From Streptomyces sp. f51 (GTDB lineage: Bacteria > Actinomycetota > Actinomycetes > Streptomycetales > Streptomycetaceae): DNA of 64,000 bases. Below are positions 9,423 to 20,119 of this stretch, piece after piece. Below the pieces are notes generated by a model. It did no database searches. It saw only the letters and a program-made list of their open reading frames with translations, and was not told where the DNA came from. The stretch covers positions 3,344,501-3,408,500 of the forward strand of contig NZ_CP149798.1 in NCBI RefSeq assembly GCF_037940415.1. The letters run 5' to 3'. Within the stretch, counting starts at the first letter, position 1. Every line of letters begins with the position of its first letter. The position numbers and the translations under genes are program-made.

Positions 9423-11138
9423 TCAGCCCAGCAGGCCGCCCACCAGGCCCGGCTGGCCGGTGGAGGAGCTCCCGCCGGTCGACGTACCGGTCGACGTGCC
9501 CGTACCGCCCGTACCGCCGGCGCCACCGCCCGCGCTGCCGCCGGTCGCCGTGCCGCCGCCGCTGGAGGGACCCGCGCTGGTGCTCGGGGCCCTGCCGACC
9601 GGCGAGGACTGCTGCGGCGGGGCCTGGCCGGCGCCCTGGGTCTGGCTGGGCTGCTGCCCGCCGCCGGACGGGCCACCGGTCTCCTGGGTCGCTCCCGGGG
9701 TGGCCGAGTGCGACGGGGTCGCGGAACTGCTGTGCGTGGGCGCCTGGGAGGCCGAGGGAGTGGCCTTCTGGTGCCGCGCGCCGGGCGTCTCGGGAAGCGG
9801 GGAGCCCGGCAGTTCGTTGCGCGGAGCCTCACCGGGACCGGGAACGACGATCCGGCTGGAGTCGCGGACCGCACCGCCGAGAAGCGAGCCGACGAGCAGG
9901 GTCAGACCCACGACGACGGCGGTGAGCAGCGCGCCGCGCCGCAGCACACGGGCGCGCAGGTCCCAGATGTCGGCGCGCGGCCCGAGCGTCCGCCAGGCCT
10001 CGCCGGCGAGCCGCCCGTCGGCGGAGTAGACCGGGGCACCCGCGATGATCAGCGGGGACCAGGCGGCGAGGTAGATGATGTCGGGCGCGTCGTACACCGG
10101 CACCGTCTTCCAGCTGACGGTGACGATGAGCGCGGCCGACAGCGCCGCGCCGACGACCGCCGCCACCCGCTGCCACAGCCCGAGGACGGTCAGGACGCCC
10201 ACGATCACCTGGAAGAAGGCGATGACGAGCCCGGAGCCGACGGGGTGCTGGAGCGCGAACTGCCGCAGCGGCTCGGCGACTTCCCACGGGTGCAGGGTGT
10301 TGAGCCACTTCACCATGGAGCCGCGCTTGCCGCCGTCGAAGTAGACGGGGTCGCAGAGCTTGCCCATGCCCGCGTACACGGAGATGAAGCCGAGGAAGAC
10401 GCGCAGCGGGAGCAGCACGACGCCGAGGTTCATCCGGCGCCCGGGGTGATAGGCGTGCCGCACGGTGTCGGAGCCGCGCCGCCTGACGGGGGCACGCCCC
10501 TCCGACTCGTCGAAGCGGTCGTCCTCGTAGCCGTCGTCGTCCCCGAAACCGGCGTCCCCGTAGGCGGGTTCGCCGTACGGCGGCCCGCCGTACCGCGGTT
10601 CGTCGTACGCGCTGCCCACGCTGCGCATCTGGGGCAGGAGCCGCTGCTCGTCGCCGAGGGGGGCGCGCTGGCTGCCGACGAGGGGCGTCTCGACCGTGTC
10701 GACGCCCAGGTCGCCCGCGTAGCCCGGCTGTTCGCCGATCCGTGGGATGACCTGGGTCGAACCGGCGTCCGCGGTCGGCCTGTTGGAGCCGTGCGGTACG
10801 CCCGCGCTCCGTACGGCCTGGAGCAGGCGATGGGCGCCGGTGTCGTCCGGCGCGGACTTCCCGCTCCAGACGACGGGCGCACGGCGGCGGGCCCCGCCGG
10901 CCGGACCCGCCCCGCCCGCTCGGCCCGGAGCGCCGACGCCGGGAGGGCCCAGGTGCCGCGCGATGCGCGGGGACTGGCCCCGTGACGCACCCGCCAGCTG
11001 GACGCGGAAGCTCGCATGGTTGACGATGACCTGCGCCGGATCGCTCGGCACCTTCACCATGCTCAGCGCGGGAACGTCGTCGAATCCCGACGAGCGGTCC
11101 CCCGTGGGTGTGCGGGGTGTTCTGGTGTCCACACTCAT
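9423..11138 (-). CDS. DoxX-family membrane protein with long disordered flanks
   Basis: 571 residues. Residues ~1-230 are polar and low-complexity with Asp/Tyr/Gly-rich stretches. Residues ~235-420 hold a DoxX-type membrane module of about four helices (LGVVLLPLRVFLGFISVYAG, VGSGLVIAFFQVIVGVLTVL, VAAVVGAALSAALIVTVSW, IIYLAAWSPLIIAGAPVY), followed by another helix (ALLTAVVVGLTLLVGSLLGG). The last ~130 residues are a Ser/Thr/Pro/Gly-rich tail ending GQPGLVGGLLG, probably outside the cell. DoxX proteins are linked to thiol-oxidant defence in mycobacteria; for this fused form the role is unknown. It is transcribed alone. Confidence 0.75.
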   Translation of the reverse strand: MSVDTRTPRTPTGDRSSGFDDVPALSMVKVPSDPAQVIVNHASFRVQLAGASRGQSPRIARHLGPPGVGAPGRAGGAGPAGGARRRAPVVWSGKSAPDDTGAHRLLQAVRSAGVPHGSNRPTADAGSTQVIPRIGEQPGYAGDLGVDTVETPLVGSQRAPLGDEQRLLPQMRSVGSAYDEPRYGGPPYGEPAYGDAGFGDDDGYEDDRFDESEGRAPVRRRGSDTVRHAYHPGRRMNLGVVLLPLRVFLGFISVYAGMGKLCDPVYFDGGKRGSMVKWLNTLHPWEVAEPLRQFALQHPVGSGLVIAFFQVIVGVLTVLGLWQRVAAVVGAALSAALIVTVSWKTVPVYDAPDIIYLAAWSPLIIAGAPVYSADGRLAGEAWRTLGPRADIWDLRARVLRRGALLTAVVVGLTLLVGSLLGGAVRDSSRIVVPGPGEAPRNELPGSPLPETPGARHQKATPSASQAPTHSSSATPSHSATPGATQETGGPSGGGQQPSQTQGAGQAPPQQSSPVGRAPSTSAGPSSGGGTATGGSAGGGAGGTGGTGTSTGTSTGGSSSTGQPGLVGGLLG

Positions 11139-11217
11139 CTAACCGAGTGACGTGTGGTTAGGACACTGCTTTGACCACGCCGAACTGTCCGGACCGCGTC
11201 AAGATCGTTCCGGAGGG

Positions 11218-11248
11218 TCCGGGCGCTCCCCGAGGGTGAGCGCCCGGA
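11218..11248 (-). terminator. Terminator after rlmB
   Basis: 11-bp stem TCCGGGCGCTC / GAGCGCCCGGA with a 9-nt loop, 8 bp past the rlmB stop on the minus strand. Confidence 0.7.
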
Positions 11249-11255
11249 GGCCCGT

Positions 11256-12197
11256 TCAGGCGCGTCGGCGCGCCGCCTCGTACAGCACAACTCCCGCCGC
11301 CACACCGGCGTTCAGGGACTCCGCGCCACCGGGCATCGGGATCCGCACCCGGAAGTCGCAGGTCTCGCCGACGAGCCGGGACAGGCCCTTGCCCTCGCTG
11401 CCGACGACGATGACGACGGGGCCGCCGAGGGCCTCCAGGTCACCGACCTCGACCTCGCCGTCGGCGGCCAGGCCGACGACCACGAGACCGGCCTTCTTGT
11501 ACGCCTCGAGGGCGCGCGTCAGGTTGGCGGCGCGCGCGACGGGCGTACGGGCGGCGGCACCGGCCGACGTCTTCCAGGCACCGGCGGTCATGCCGGCCGC
11601 GCGCCGCTCGGGCACGACGACACCGTGGCCGCCGAACGCGGAGGCGGACCGGACGACCGCGCCGAGGTTGCGCGGGTCGGTCACCCCGTCGAGGGCGACG
11701 ATCAGCGGGTCCGCGCCCTCGTCGTACGCGGCGGCGGCGAGGTCCTCGGGGTGCGCGTACTCGTACGGCGGGACCTGGAGGACCAGACCCTGGTGGTTGA
11801 GCCCGTTGGTCATACGGTCGAGCTCGGGACGCGGGGCCTCCATCAGGTGGATGCCGCCGCGCTCGGCGACGAGCTGGAGCGCCTCGCGGACCCGCTCGTC
11901 GTTGTCGATGAACTGCTGCACGTACAGCGTGGTGGCGGGAACGCCCTCGCGCAGCGCCTCGACGACGGGGTTGCGGCCGACGACCATCTCGGACGTGCCC
12001 TTGCCGCCACGGCCCCGGGGGGCGGGCTTGCGGACGATCTGCTTCGCCTTGGCGTTGGCGACGCGGTTCTTCTTGTGGCCCTTGCGCATCTCGGCGGGCG
12101 GGGTCGGGCCCTTGCCCTCCAGGCCCCGGCGCCGCTGGCCGCCACTGCCGACCTGCGCGCCCTTCTTGCCGGACATGCGGCGGTTGTTAGCAGCCAT
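11256..12197 (-). CDS. rlmB: 23S rRNA (guanosine-2'-O)-methyltransferase, RlmB/TrmH family
   Basis: 313 residues. A basic, Gly/Lys-rich N-terminal tail (to ~75) precedes the substrate-binding domain ([20 protein letters not shown]) and a SPOUT catalytic domain. The three SPOUT motifs are visible: [36 protein letters not shown] and [26 protein letters not shown] enzymes have a trefoil knot and use S-adenosylmethionine. It sits directly downstream of cysS, as is usual in actinobacteria, though a hairpin separates them. Confidence 0.9.
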   Translation of the reverse strand: MAANNRRMSGKKGAQVGSGGQRRRGLEGKGPTPPAEMRKGHKKNRVANAKAKQIVRKPAPRGRGGKGTSEMVVGRNPVVEALREGVPATTLYVQQFIDNDERVREALQLVAERGGIHLMEAPRPELDRMTNGLNHQGLVLQVPPYEYAHPEDLAAAAYDEGADPLIVALDGVTDPRNLGAVVRSASAFGGHGVVVPERRAAGMTAGAWKTSAGAAARTPVARAANLTRALEAYKKAGLVVVGLAADGEVEVGDLEALGGPVVIVVGSEGKGLSRLVGETCDFRVRIPMPGGAESLNAGVAAGVVLYEAARRRA

Positions 12198-12240
12198 GAC
12201 CTACCTGTCTGTGTGAGACGTGCGTGCGTACGTAATGAAG

Positions 12241-12268
12241 TGTGCCGCCCGGAGGTCCGGGCGGCACA
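12241..12268 (-). terminator. Hairpin between cysS and rlmB
   Basis: Perfect 12-bp stem TGTGCCGCCCGG / CCGGGCGGCACA with a 4-nt loop. It may end or attenuate transcription from cysS. Confidence 0.65.
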
Positions 12269-12315
12269 ATCGATCAAGGCCGACCGGGGTCGGCCGGGCC
12301 CGCCGGAGCGGGCGG

Positions 12316-13716
<1,401 letters not shown>

Positions 13717-13888
13717 CACTCCAGGGTAGTGGGCCCCGGGTAGTGCCCCGCGCCCCTTTCCCCGGCAAGGCCATGTATTCGTGACATACGGGGGGCGCTC
13801 GCCGTCCGCCCGGTGCCCGGGGAGGAGCCCCTCGGGCGAACGGCGCCCGGACCGGGCGGGAGTTCCGCCCGCGCACGGCGCCCGGGAC

Positions 13889-13909
13889 GGGGAGCGCCGG
13901 GCGCTCCCC
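13889..13909 (-). terminator. Possible terminator of the ispD-ispF operon
   Basis: GGGGAGCG / CGCTCCCC with a 5-nt loop, downstream of ispF beyond its repeat array. There is no T-run, so it is tentative. Confidence 0.4.
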
Positions 13910-13915
13910 GCCCCG

Positions 13916-14135
13916 GTTCCGGCGATCCTGACGGCGGGGGTTCGGCCCGCCCGCACGAGGTTCCGGCCGCCCCGGCGGCGGGGGTCCGGCCCGCCCGTAC
14001 GAGGTTCTGGCGGTCCTGACGGCGCGGGTTCAGCCCGCCCGCACGAGGTTCCGGCCGCCCCGGCGGCAGGGGTTCAGCCCGCCCGTACGAGGTTCCGGCC
14101 GTCCCGGCGGCGGGGGTTCAGCCCGCGCGTACGAC
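13916..14135 (-). repeat. 44-bp tandem repeats copying the 3' end of ispF
   Basis: Five units have exactly 44-bp spacing, judged from the ACGA core at 13955, 13999, 14043, 14087 and 14131. The unit nearest the gene contains the last codons and stop of ispF (VVRAG then TGA at 14118-14120). The other four repeat that tail with a few substitutions; two keep the TGA triplet. Confidence 0.9.
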
Positions 14136-14675
14136 CAGTGCCGTGGCGACCGCCATCAGGCCCTCGCCGCGGCCCGGGAACCCGAGGCCGTCCGTCGTGG
14201 CGCCCGAGACCGACACGGGCGCCCCGGCCGCGTCCGACAGGATCTTCTGGGCCTCGTCCCGCCGCTTGCCGATCTTCGGGCGGGGTCCGACGACCTGGAC
14301 CGCGACATTGCCGATCACGAAGCCGGCCTCGCGCACGATCCGCGCCGCCTCCGTCAGCAGCACGACGCCCGGCGCCCCGGACCACTCCGGGCGCCCGGTG
14401 CCGAAGTGGGCGCCGAGGTCACCGAGGCCCGCCGCCGAGAAGAGCGCGTTGCACGCGGCGTGCGCGACGACGTCGGCGTCGGAGTGCCCGGCGAGTCCGG
14501 GCCCCTCCCCCTCCCACTTCAGGCCGGCGCACCACAGCTCCCGGCCCTCCTCGAAGGCGTGGATGTCGGTGCCGATCCCGACCAGCGGGAGCACCGGGCC
14601 CTGTCCTTGGCCTTGGGCCCGTCCTTGTCCCTCTCCGAGGGTCCCGGCCGTCGTCTCCGGCGTCTCAGAACCCAT
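14118..14675 (-). CDS. ispF: 2-C-methyl-D-erythritol 2,4-cyclodiphosphate synthase
   Basis: 185 residues from ATG 14675. The enzyme proper starts near residue 30 ([17 protein letters not shown], with the D-x-H zinc-binding pair). A Gly/Gln-rich N-terminal extension makes it longer than the usual ~160, so an internal GTG start is possible. Other signatures are [16 protein letters not shown] and [16 protein letters not shown]. It catalyses the cyclisation step of the MEP isoprenoid pathway. The start overlaps the 3' end of ispD by 11 bp, so the two are translationally linked. Its stop codon region is duplicated four times downstream. Confidence 0.93.
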   Translation of the reverse strand: MGSETPETTAGTLGEGQGRAQGQGQGPVLPLVGIGTDIHAFEEGRELWCAGLKWEGEGPGLAGHSDADVVAHAACNALFSAAGLGDLGAHFGTGRPEWSGAPGVVLLTEAARIVREAGFVIGNVAVQVVGPRPKIGKRRDEAQKILSDAAGAPVSVSGATTDGLGFPGRGEGLMAVATALVVRAG

Positions 14676-15417
14676 CGTTCAGCCTCCGCCGCGCCAGAAC
14701 CGCCTCCGCGAGCACGAGGTCCAGCGGGCGCGTCACCTTGAACGCCTCCTCGTGGCCCGGAACGACGACGACCCGCAGGCCCAGCTGCTCGACCATGCTC
14801 GCGTCGTCCGTCACGTCCTCGGTGACACTCTCGTGGGCCCGCAGCAGCGTCTCGCGGTCGAACCCCTGGGGCGTCTGCACGGCACGCAGCCGCGCCCGCT
14901 CGGGAGTGGCCACGACGGGCTCGGGCTCCCCGGCGACGGCCGCGGGCTCGACCTCCTTGACGGTGTCGGCGAGCGGCACCGCGGGCACCACGGCGGGCGC
15001 GCCGTCCCGTACGGCCTCGATGACGGCGTCCACGGTGTCGACGGGCACGAGCGGCCGGGCCGCGTCGTGGACCAGGACGATGTCGAAGCCGGGCGGCAGC
15101 GCGTCGAGGCCGTACTTCACCGACTCCTGGCGGCTGTCACCGCCGGGGACGACGACGAACTCGGTGCGTTCGGGCAGCGCGTGCGCGTCGAGCAGCGTCT
15201 TGACCTCGGCCGTGCCGTCCGGCGGAGCCACGACGACGACCAGGGAGACGGCCCGGGACGCGGCCATCGCACGCACCGCGTGGATGAGCATGGGCGTGCC
15301 GTTCAGCGCGCGGAGCGCCTTGGGGGCGCCCGGACCGAGGCGCACACCTCGTCCGGCGGCCGGAATCACGGCTGCGGTGCGGGCCTCCGACGGCGAAGGG
15401 AGCGAAACGTCAGACAT
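14665..15417 (-). CDS. ispD: 2-C-methyl-D-erythritol 4-phosphate cytidylyltransferase
   Basis: 250 residues. The N-terminal CTP-binding motif is [21 protein letters not shown]. Further family motifs are [28 protein letters not shown] and TVKEVE, with [15 protein letters not shown] later. It transfers CMP to MEP, two steps before IspF in the same pathway. The upstream gene on this strand is carD, 355 bp away. Confidence 0.93.
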   Translation of the reverse strand: MSDVSLPSPSEARTAAVIPAAGRGVRLGPGAPKALRALNGTPMLIHAVRAMAASRAVSLVVVVAPPDGTAEVKTLLDAHALPERTEFVVVPGGDSRQESVKYGLDALPPGFDIVLVHDAARPLVPVDTVDAVIEAVRDGAPAVVPAVPLADTVKEVEPAAVAGEPEPVVATPERARLRAVQTPQGFDRETLLRAHESVTEDVTDDASMVEQLGLRVVVVPGHEEAFKVTRPLDLVLAEAVLARRRLNDGF

Positions 15418-15772
15418 CGGTTCCTGTCAGGTTTGTGTGCTCGACCGGGATGGGTATGGCCTGGGGGTACCCCCCGCTCGGGGAGCTGGGGGATCGCCGG
15501 GCGCGACGCCTTGACCGGACCCTTCCGTGACATCCGGTCAAGCCGACCGCCTGGGTCGGTGTCCCGAGTATCGGCTACGTCGGTATACCTCGGGAAAGCC
15601 GATGCCGGGTGAACACCCGGTTTACCGAATGGGTGCGGGTACGAACATGCCGCAGCGCCCGGCGACAGCAATATGGTAATTGCGTCATCGGGCACCGCGG
15701 CATTTTCATTGCGCTGCTGCGCGGGCTTGGGCGTACGTCAAGACGACGGGCGTCTCGGCGACTGAGCCGGCG
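15418..15772. other. Intergenic region between carD and ispD
   Basis: 355 bp without a credible gene. It should hold the ispD promoter. Near 15461-15494 it contains GGGGGTACCCCC followed by GCTCGGGGAGCTGGGGGA, a GC-rich palindromic element that could fold. No other repeat or RNA gene was recognised. Confidence 0.5.
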
Positions 15773-16255
15773 TCAGGACGCGAGGACCTCGTCGAGCAGG
15801 GCCTCGGCCTTGTCCTCGTTGGTGTTCTCCGCGAGGGCGAGCTCGCTCACCAGGATCTGGCGCGCCTTGGCGAGCATGCGCTTCTCACCTGCGGAGAGTC
15901 CACGCTCGCGCTCACGACGCCACAGGTCGCGCACGACTTCCGCGACCTTGATGACATCGCCGGAGGCGAGCTTCTCCAGATTTGCCTTGTAGCGACGCGA
16001 CCAGTTCGTGGGCTCCTCGGCGTACGGCGCACGCAGCACCTCGAAGACCCGGTCCAGCCCGTCCTGACCGACCACATCACGCACGCCGACGAACTCCGCA
16101 TTGTCCGCTGGCACACGTACCGTCAGGTCACCCTGGGCGACCTTCAGCACCAAGTAGGTCTTGTCCACGCCTTTGATCTGGCGAGTTTCGATGGCCTCGA
16201 TCAGCGCGGCCCCGTGATGGGGATAGACCACGGTGTCGCCAACCTTGAACGTCAT
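15773..16255 (-). CDS. carD: CarD/CdnL-family RNA polymerase-binding regulator
   Basis: 160 residues. The N-terminal Tudor-like domain that binds the RNA polymerase beta subunit is clear ([20 protein letters not shown], then [20 protein letters not shown]). The all-helical C-terminal DNA-contacting domain contains [17 protein letters not shown] and [19 protein letters not shown]. CarD proteins stabilise open promoter complexes, especially at rRNA promoters. AAGGGG precedes the ATG. The position upstream of ispD-ispF is conserved in actinobacteria. Confidence 0.93.
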   Translation of the reverse strand: MTFKVGDTVVYPHHGAALIEAIETRQIKGVDKTYLVLKVAQGDLTVRVPADNAEFVGVRDVVGQDGLDRVFEVLRAPYAEEPTNWSRRYKANLEKLASGDVIKVAEVVRDLWRRERERGLSAGEKRMLAKARQILVSELALAENTNEDKAEALLDEVLAS

Positions 16256-17017
16256 GTGACAGGTACCCCTTCCGTGGCTATCCAGAGTAACACGGAAACG
16301 GCGTCTTCTGAATGGCGTTTTCGCAGGTCAGGGCATATCTCGGGGCTTGACAACCGCAACAGGAACGTGCTGCGAGGGGCGAGCGGAAGAGGGTATTCGC
16401 AGGTCGGAGCGGCTGTCCATGCGGAGTGAAACGCGTACGTTACACACACCCGGGACCCGCCGCCAGGGTCCGAACATCCCGTTTTGTCCTGCTCCAAGAG
16501 CGCGACTTCCGCTACTCCGTTCGATGGACGGAGCCGAGTACGAGACGAATCCGGAATTGATCAAGAAGTTCGGTGATCACGCGCTCATCGGCCCTCGATG
16601 ACCCTGTGATCCTTTTCCCGGAGAGCCGGACATTCATTCCACGAAATGCGCAAGCCGAAGTCCGGGGAACAGTCGGCGGAACTTATGTGAATGACGGAGG
16701 GGGCGCGGTCAAAGGAGCGGACGGTCCGCCGGAGCGGACCGTGGCGACAGGGGCGGACCGTGGCGGACGGGGCGCACACCCGGCGCAAGGGGGTCCGCCG
16801 GCGCATGCCCGCCGCCCCGGCCCGACCGCCGGGAAGTCGCCGGGGGCCGCCGGGCGGCCCCCGGAATCCCCCCGGACGAGCAAAGTCGGCGGCTTGGGGA
16901 GGGTCGGGTGCGGTCGCGCGGGAACGGATCGGTAACCTAAGGCCGCTGACAGACCCTTAGGGCGGCTTTACACAGAGGTCGTCCTGCTTCGCCCACGTTC
17001 AAGGAGTTGCCGCCGCC
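16256..17017. other. Long divergent intergenic region carD / lipoprotein gene
   Basis: About 760 bp. The carD-proximal half is less GC-rich and probably carries the carD promoter. Open frames here (for example 16347-16601) lack a ribosome site and family resemblance. A perfect GC hairpin CCGGGGGCCGC / GCGGCCCCCGG lies at 16840-16864. The lipoprotein promoter is at the right end. No RNA gene was recognised. Confidence 0.5.
16936..16974 (+). promoter_or_regulatory. Promoter with overlapping inverted repeat before the lipoprotein gene
   Basis: CTGACA (16946-16951) and TACACA (16969-16974) are 17 bp apart. The inverted pair CCTAAGG (16936-16942) / CCTTAGG (16955-16961) overlaps the -35 and spacer, so it is a candidate operator. 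The GTG start is 44 bp downstream of the -10. Confidence 0.4.
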
Positions 17018-17683
17018 GTGAGCAGCAGCCTTCGACGCGGCACTCTCGCCGCCGCCGTCATCGCGTTCTCGATCGCCTCGCTCGCCGCGTGTGGCGCCGG
17101 CAGCGACGCCCAGACGCTGGAGGTCAAGCCGGACAACGCGGCCACCTCCGTCGGCGTCATCAAGGTCCAGAACGCGCTCGTCATCACCCAGCCCGACGTG
17201 AAGGCCACCGGTCCGGCGGTGATCTCCGCGACGCTGTTCAACAACGGCACCACCGCGCAGACGCTCGACTCGGTCAGCGTCGAGGGCGAGGGCACCGCCC
17301 AGATCACCCCCGCGAGCGGCAAGGGCAAGCTGACCCTGCCGCCCGGCGGCTCGGTCGTCCTCGGTGGCAAGGGCAACGCCTCCGCGGCGCTGTCCAGCCC
17401 CTCCCAGACCGTTCTGAACGGCAGCGTCCAGAAGGTCACGTTCACCTTCAGCCAGACCGGTGCCGTGAGCCTGGGCGCCTACATCGTCCCGGCCGAGAGC
17501 TACTTCTCGAAGTGGGGCCCGAGCGACATCCCGTCGGCGCCCGCCTCCCCCTCCGCCCCGGCCGGCTCGCCGTCCGCGTCTGTCTCGGGTTCCCCGTCCC
17601 CGTCGGGGTCCGCGTCGGGCAAGCCCGGCACGACCGCCTCGTCGAGTGCGAAGGCCACCGCGTCGGCGTCCGCCGGCCAGTGA
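17018..17683 (+). CDS. Lipoprotein with Ser/Pro-rich C-terminal tail
   Basis: 221 residues from GTG 17018, with AAGGAG upstream. The signal peptide ends in a lipobox (SIASLAAC, lipidated Cys near residue 26). Residues ~35-165 form a beta-rich domain (VGVIKVQNALVITQPDVKATG, AVISATLFNNGTTAQTLDSV, KVTFTFSQTGAVSLGAYIVP) resembling the DUF461/copper-chaperone-like fold, but without a clear Met/His metal motif. A Ser/Pro/Ala-rich tail of ~50 residues follows. It is convergent with phoP. Function unknown; a role in envelope metal or phosphate handling is only a guess from its place. Confidence 0.75.
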   Translation: MSSSLRRGTLAAAVIAFSIASLAACGAGSDAQTLEVKPDNAATSVGVIKVQNALVITQPDVKATGPAVISATLFNNGTTAQTLDSVSVEGEGTAQITPASGKGKLTLPPGGSVVLGGKGNASAALSSPSQTVLNGSVQKVTFTFSQTGAVSLGAYIVPAESYFSKWGPSDIPSAPASPSAPAGSPSASVSGSPSPSGSASGKPGTTASSSAKATASASAGQ

Positions 17684-17790
17684 CACCGGACGCGGGCTAG
17701 CGCGGACCCTCGCGCGGCCCACGTACGGCGCGCGCACGGTCCGCGTACGGCCCTGCCGGGCGTACGGCCCGGCGCACAGCAGTCCGACGC

Positions 17791-17830
17791 CGAAGGGCGA
17801 GACCCCCTCTCCGGGGATCCCGCCCTTTCG
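17791..17830. terminator. Hairpin between lipoprotein gene and phoP
   Basis: CGAAGGGCG / CGCCCTTTCG outer arms with an inner CCCC/GGGG pairing, located between convergent genes. Confidence 0.6.
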
Positions 17831-17925
17831 CGTGACGCCGTGTCGTACCGGCGTGTCGTGCTCCGTGTCCTGCCGCCGGGCGACGGGCCGGTCCACGGCT
17901 CCGCCGCCGGGCGACGGGGGCCGGT

Positions 17926-18606
17926 CTACGGCTCGAACTTGTAGCCGAGACCGCGGACCGTCACCAGGTAGCGGGGCGCGCCCGGGTCGGGCTCGATCTT
18001 CGCGCGCAGGCGCTTGACGTGGACGTCGAGGGTCTTGGTGTCACCGACGTAGTCGGCGCCCCAGACCCGGTCGATGAGCTGCATGCGGGTCAGTACGCGG
18101 CCCGCGTTGCGCAGCAGCATCTCCAGGAGGTCGAACTCCTTCAGCGGAAGGTCGACCTTGCCGCCGGAGACGGTGACCACGTGGCGGTCGACGTCCATCC
18201 GGACGGGACCGGCCTCCAGGGCGGCCGGGGCGACCTCCTCGGGCTCCCCGCGGCGGCGCAGGACGGCCCGGATACGGGCGACCAGCTCCCGGGAGGAGAA
18301 GGGCTTGGTGACGTAGTCGTCGGCTCCTATTTCCAGCCCGACGACCTTGTCGATCTCACTGTCCTTGGCGGTGACCATGATCACCGGGACGTTGGAGCGG
18401 CCGCGCAGCTGACGGCAGACCTCGGTGCCGGGCAGCCCCGGCAGCATCAGGTCGAGGAGGACGAGGTCGGCGCCGTTGCGCTCGAACTCGTCCAGTCCGT
18501 CGGGCCCCGTGGTCGCGATGGCGACCTCGAAGCCCTCCTTGCGAAGCATGTACGACAGGGCGTCGGAGAACGACTCCTCGTCCTCGACGACGAGCACACG
18601 GGTCAC
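17926..18606 (-). CDS. phoP: Phosphate response regulator PhoP
   Basis: 226 residues. The receiver domain shows the acidic pocket VLVVEDEESF, phospho-acceptor Asp in DLVLLDLMLPGLPGTEV, and Lys in YVTKPFSSREL. An OmpR-type winged helix follows (LPLKEFDLLEMLLRNAGRVLT, DTKTLDVHVKRLRAKIE). The GTG at 18606 overlaps the phoR stop by four bases (GTGA), with GGAGG upstream. PhoP binds PHO boxes and controls the phosphate-starvation response and antibiotic production in Streptomyces. Identity rests on its place between phoR and the phoU promoter. Confidence 0.93.
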   Translation of the reverse strand: MTRVLVVEDEESFSDALSYMLRKEGFEVAIATTGPDGLDEFERNGADLVLLDLMLPGLPGTEVCRQLRGRSNVPVIMVTAKDSEIDKVVGLEIGADDYVTKPFSSRELVARIRAVLRRRGEPEEVAPAALEAGPVRMDVDRHVVTVSGGKVDLPLKEFDLLEMLLRNAGRVLTRMQLIDRVWGADYVGDTKTLDVHVKRLRAKIEPDPGAPRYLVTVRGLGYKFEP

Positions 18607-19880
18607 GGAAGGACCTCCGGGGCAGGAAGCGGTTCGTACGGGGATGTGACGGTGGTCGTCCCGTCGGGCTGCCCGGTCTCGTGCTCTTCGTCGAGTCCGG
18701 GCATGTGGTGATCGGTGACGCGGTCGCGGGCCGCAGTCGCCTCCGGCAGCCGCAGGGTGAACGTGGAACCCTGACCCTCGGAGCTCCACACCGTGACCTC
18801 CCCGCCGTGCGAGGCGGCCACGTGCTTGACGATCGCCAGCCCGAGGCCCGTACCGCCGGTGGCACGGGAGCGGGCGGGGTCGACTCGGTAGAAGCGCTCG
18901 AAGATGCGCTCCTTGTCCTTGTCCGAGATGCCGATGCCCTGGTCGGTCACGGCGATCTCGATGTGCTCTCCGCCGGGCGCGGTCACCCGGCGGGCGGCTA
19001 TGCCGACGCGGGTGCGGGCCGGTGAGTAGTTGACGGCGTTCTCGACGAGGTTGCCGAGGGCCGCGGCGAGCTGGCCCCTGTTCCCCCACAGGCTCAGGTC
19101 GGCGGTGCCGCCGGCCGCCATGGTGATCTGCTTCGTGCCGGCCTGGTGGCGGCAGCGGTCGATCGCCTCGGCCACCAGTTCGTCGACCCGGACCGGCTCG
19201 GCGTCCTCGAGGGGGTCGTCGTTCTGCACCCTGGACAGGTCGATGAGCTCCTGGACCAGGTTGGTGAGCCGGGTGGCCTCTATCTGCATGCGTCCGGCGA
19301 AGCGCTCGACCGCCTCCGGGTCGTCCGAGGCGTCCATGACGGCCTCGGAGAGCAGGGACAGCGCCCCTACGGGAGTCTTGAGCTCATGGCTCACGTTCGC
19401 GACGAAGTCCCGCCGTACCGCTTCGATGCGGCGCGCCTCCGTCAGGTCCTCCACGAGCAGGAGGACCAGCCTGGATCCGAGGGGGGCGACTCTGGCCGAG
19501 ACGGCGAGGGCCTCTCCCCGTCCCGTGCCCCTTCTCGGCAGGTCCAGCTCCACCTGACGTATCTCCCCGTCACGACGGGTGTCACGCGCCATGTGCAGCA
19601 TCGGTTCGACGGCCAGCTTCCCGCCGCGCACCAGTCCGAGGGCGTACGCCGCCGAGCTGGCCTTGACCACGGCGTCCGCTTCGTCGAGTACGACCGCGGA
19701 CGACCTGAGCACGGACAGCACGGTGTCGACGCCGGGCGGAAGCACGGCGTCCGTGTGCAGGGAGGTGCGGGTCGGGCGTTTCTGGTCGCGCTCGCTCCAG
19801 CGGAACGCCAGCATGGCGATGACACCGGTGAGCACTCCGGCGATCGCTGCCGCTGCGGCGACCGCCGCGTTCACGTCCAT
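18603..19880 (-). CDS. phoR: Phosphate sensor histidine kinase PhoR
   Basis: 425 residues. One N-terminal membrane helix (AAVAAAAAIAGVLTGVIAMLAF) precedes a PAS-like linker. The dimerisation/phosphotransfer domain has FVANVSHELKTPVGALSLL with the phospho-acceptor His. The ATPase domain has the N box NLVENAVNYSP, G1 DQGIGISDKD, F box RIFERFYRVDP and G2 GGTGLGLAIVKHVAASHGG. It heads the phoR-phoP operon, divergent from phoU. Confidence 0.93.
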   Translation of the reverse strand: MDVNAAVAAAAAIAGVLTGVIAMLAFRWSERDQKRPTRTSLHTDAVLPPGVDTVLSVLRSSAVVLDEADAVVKASSAAYALGLVRGGKLAVEPMLHMARDTRRDGEIRQVELDLPRRGTGRGEALAVSARVAPLGSRLVLLLVEDLTEARRIEAVRRDFVANVSHELKTPVGALSLLSEAVMDASDDPEAVERFAGRMQIEATRLTNLVQELIDLSRVQNDDPLEDAEPVRVDELVAEAIDRCRHQAGTKQITMAAGGTADLSLWGNRGQLAAALGNLVENAVNYSPARTRVGIAARRVTAPGGEHIEIAVTDQGIGISDKDKERIFERFYRVDPARSRATGGTGLGLAIVKHVAASHGGEVTVWSSEGQGSTFTLRLPEATAARDRVTDHHMPGLDEEHETGQPDGTTTVTSPYEPLPAPEVLP

Positions 19881-19953
19881 GCACCCAGGTTAGGCATGGC
19901 GTAGCTCCTGGCCACAGCCATCCGAGTGCGAGCTCGAACACTCGTCGCCCAGA

Positions 19954-19986
19954 GTTCACCCAGGAGCCAGTACTGATTCACTTGAG
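19954..19986. promoter_or_regulatory. PHO box in the phoR/phoU divergent promoter
   Basis: GTTCACCCAGG, AGCCAGTACTG and ATTCACTTGAG are three adjacent 11-nt units in the form of the PhoP direct-repeat operator (GTTCACC consensus). The middle unit is degenerate. Autoregulation of phoRP and phoU through such a site is established in S. coelicolor. Confidence 0.7.
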
Positions 19987-20119
19987 ATGCCGGAAACGGA
20001 CGCGTACGGGGCCGAACGTGGGAGCGTGGGGTTCCAGGGTCCCTCCGGCGGTCGCGGCCGCCCGGTCCCGGACCCCGGACCCCGGACCCCGGAAGCTGAC
20101 GTACGAGAGGGACGACCAC

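Noticed and set aside
16347..16601. 84-codon plus-strand frame upstream of the lipoprotein gene
   Set aside because: No ribosome binding site, no domain resemblance, Thr/Arg-rich composition.
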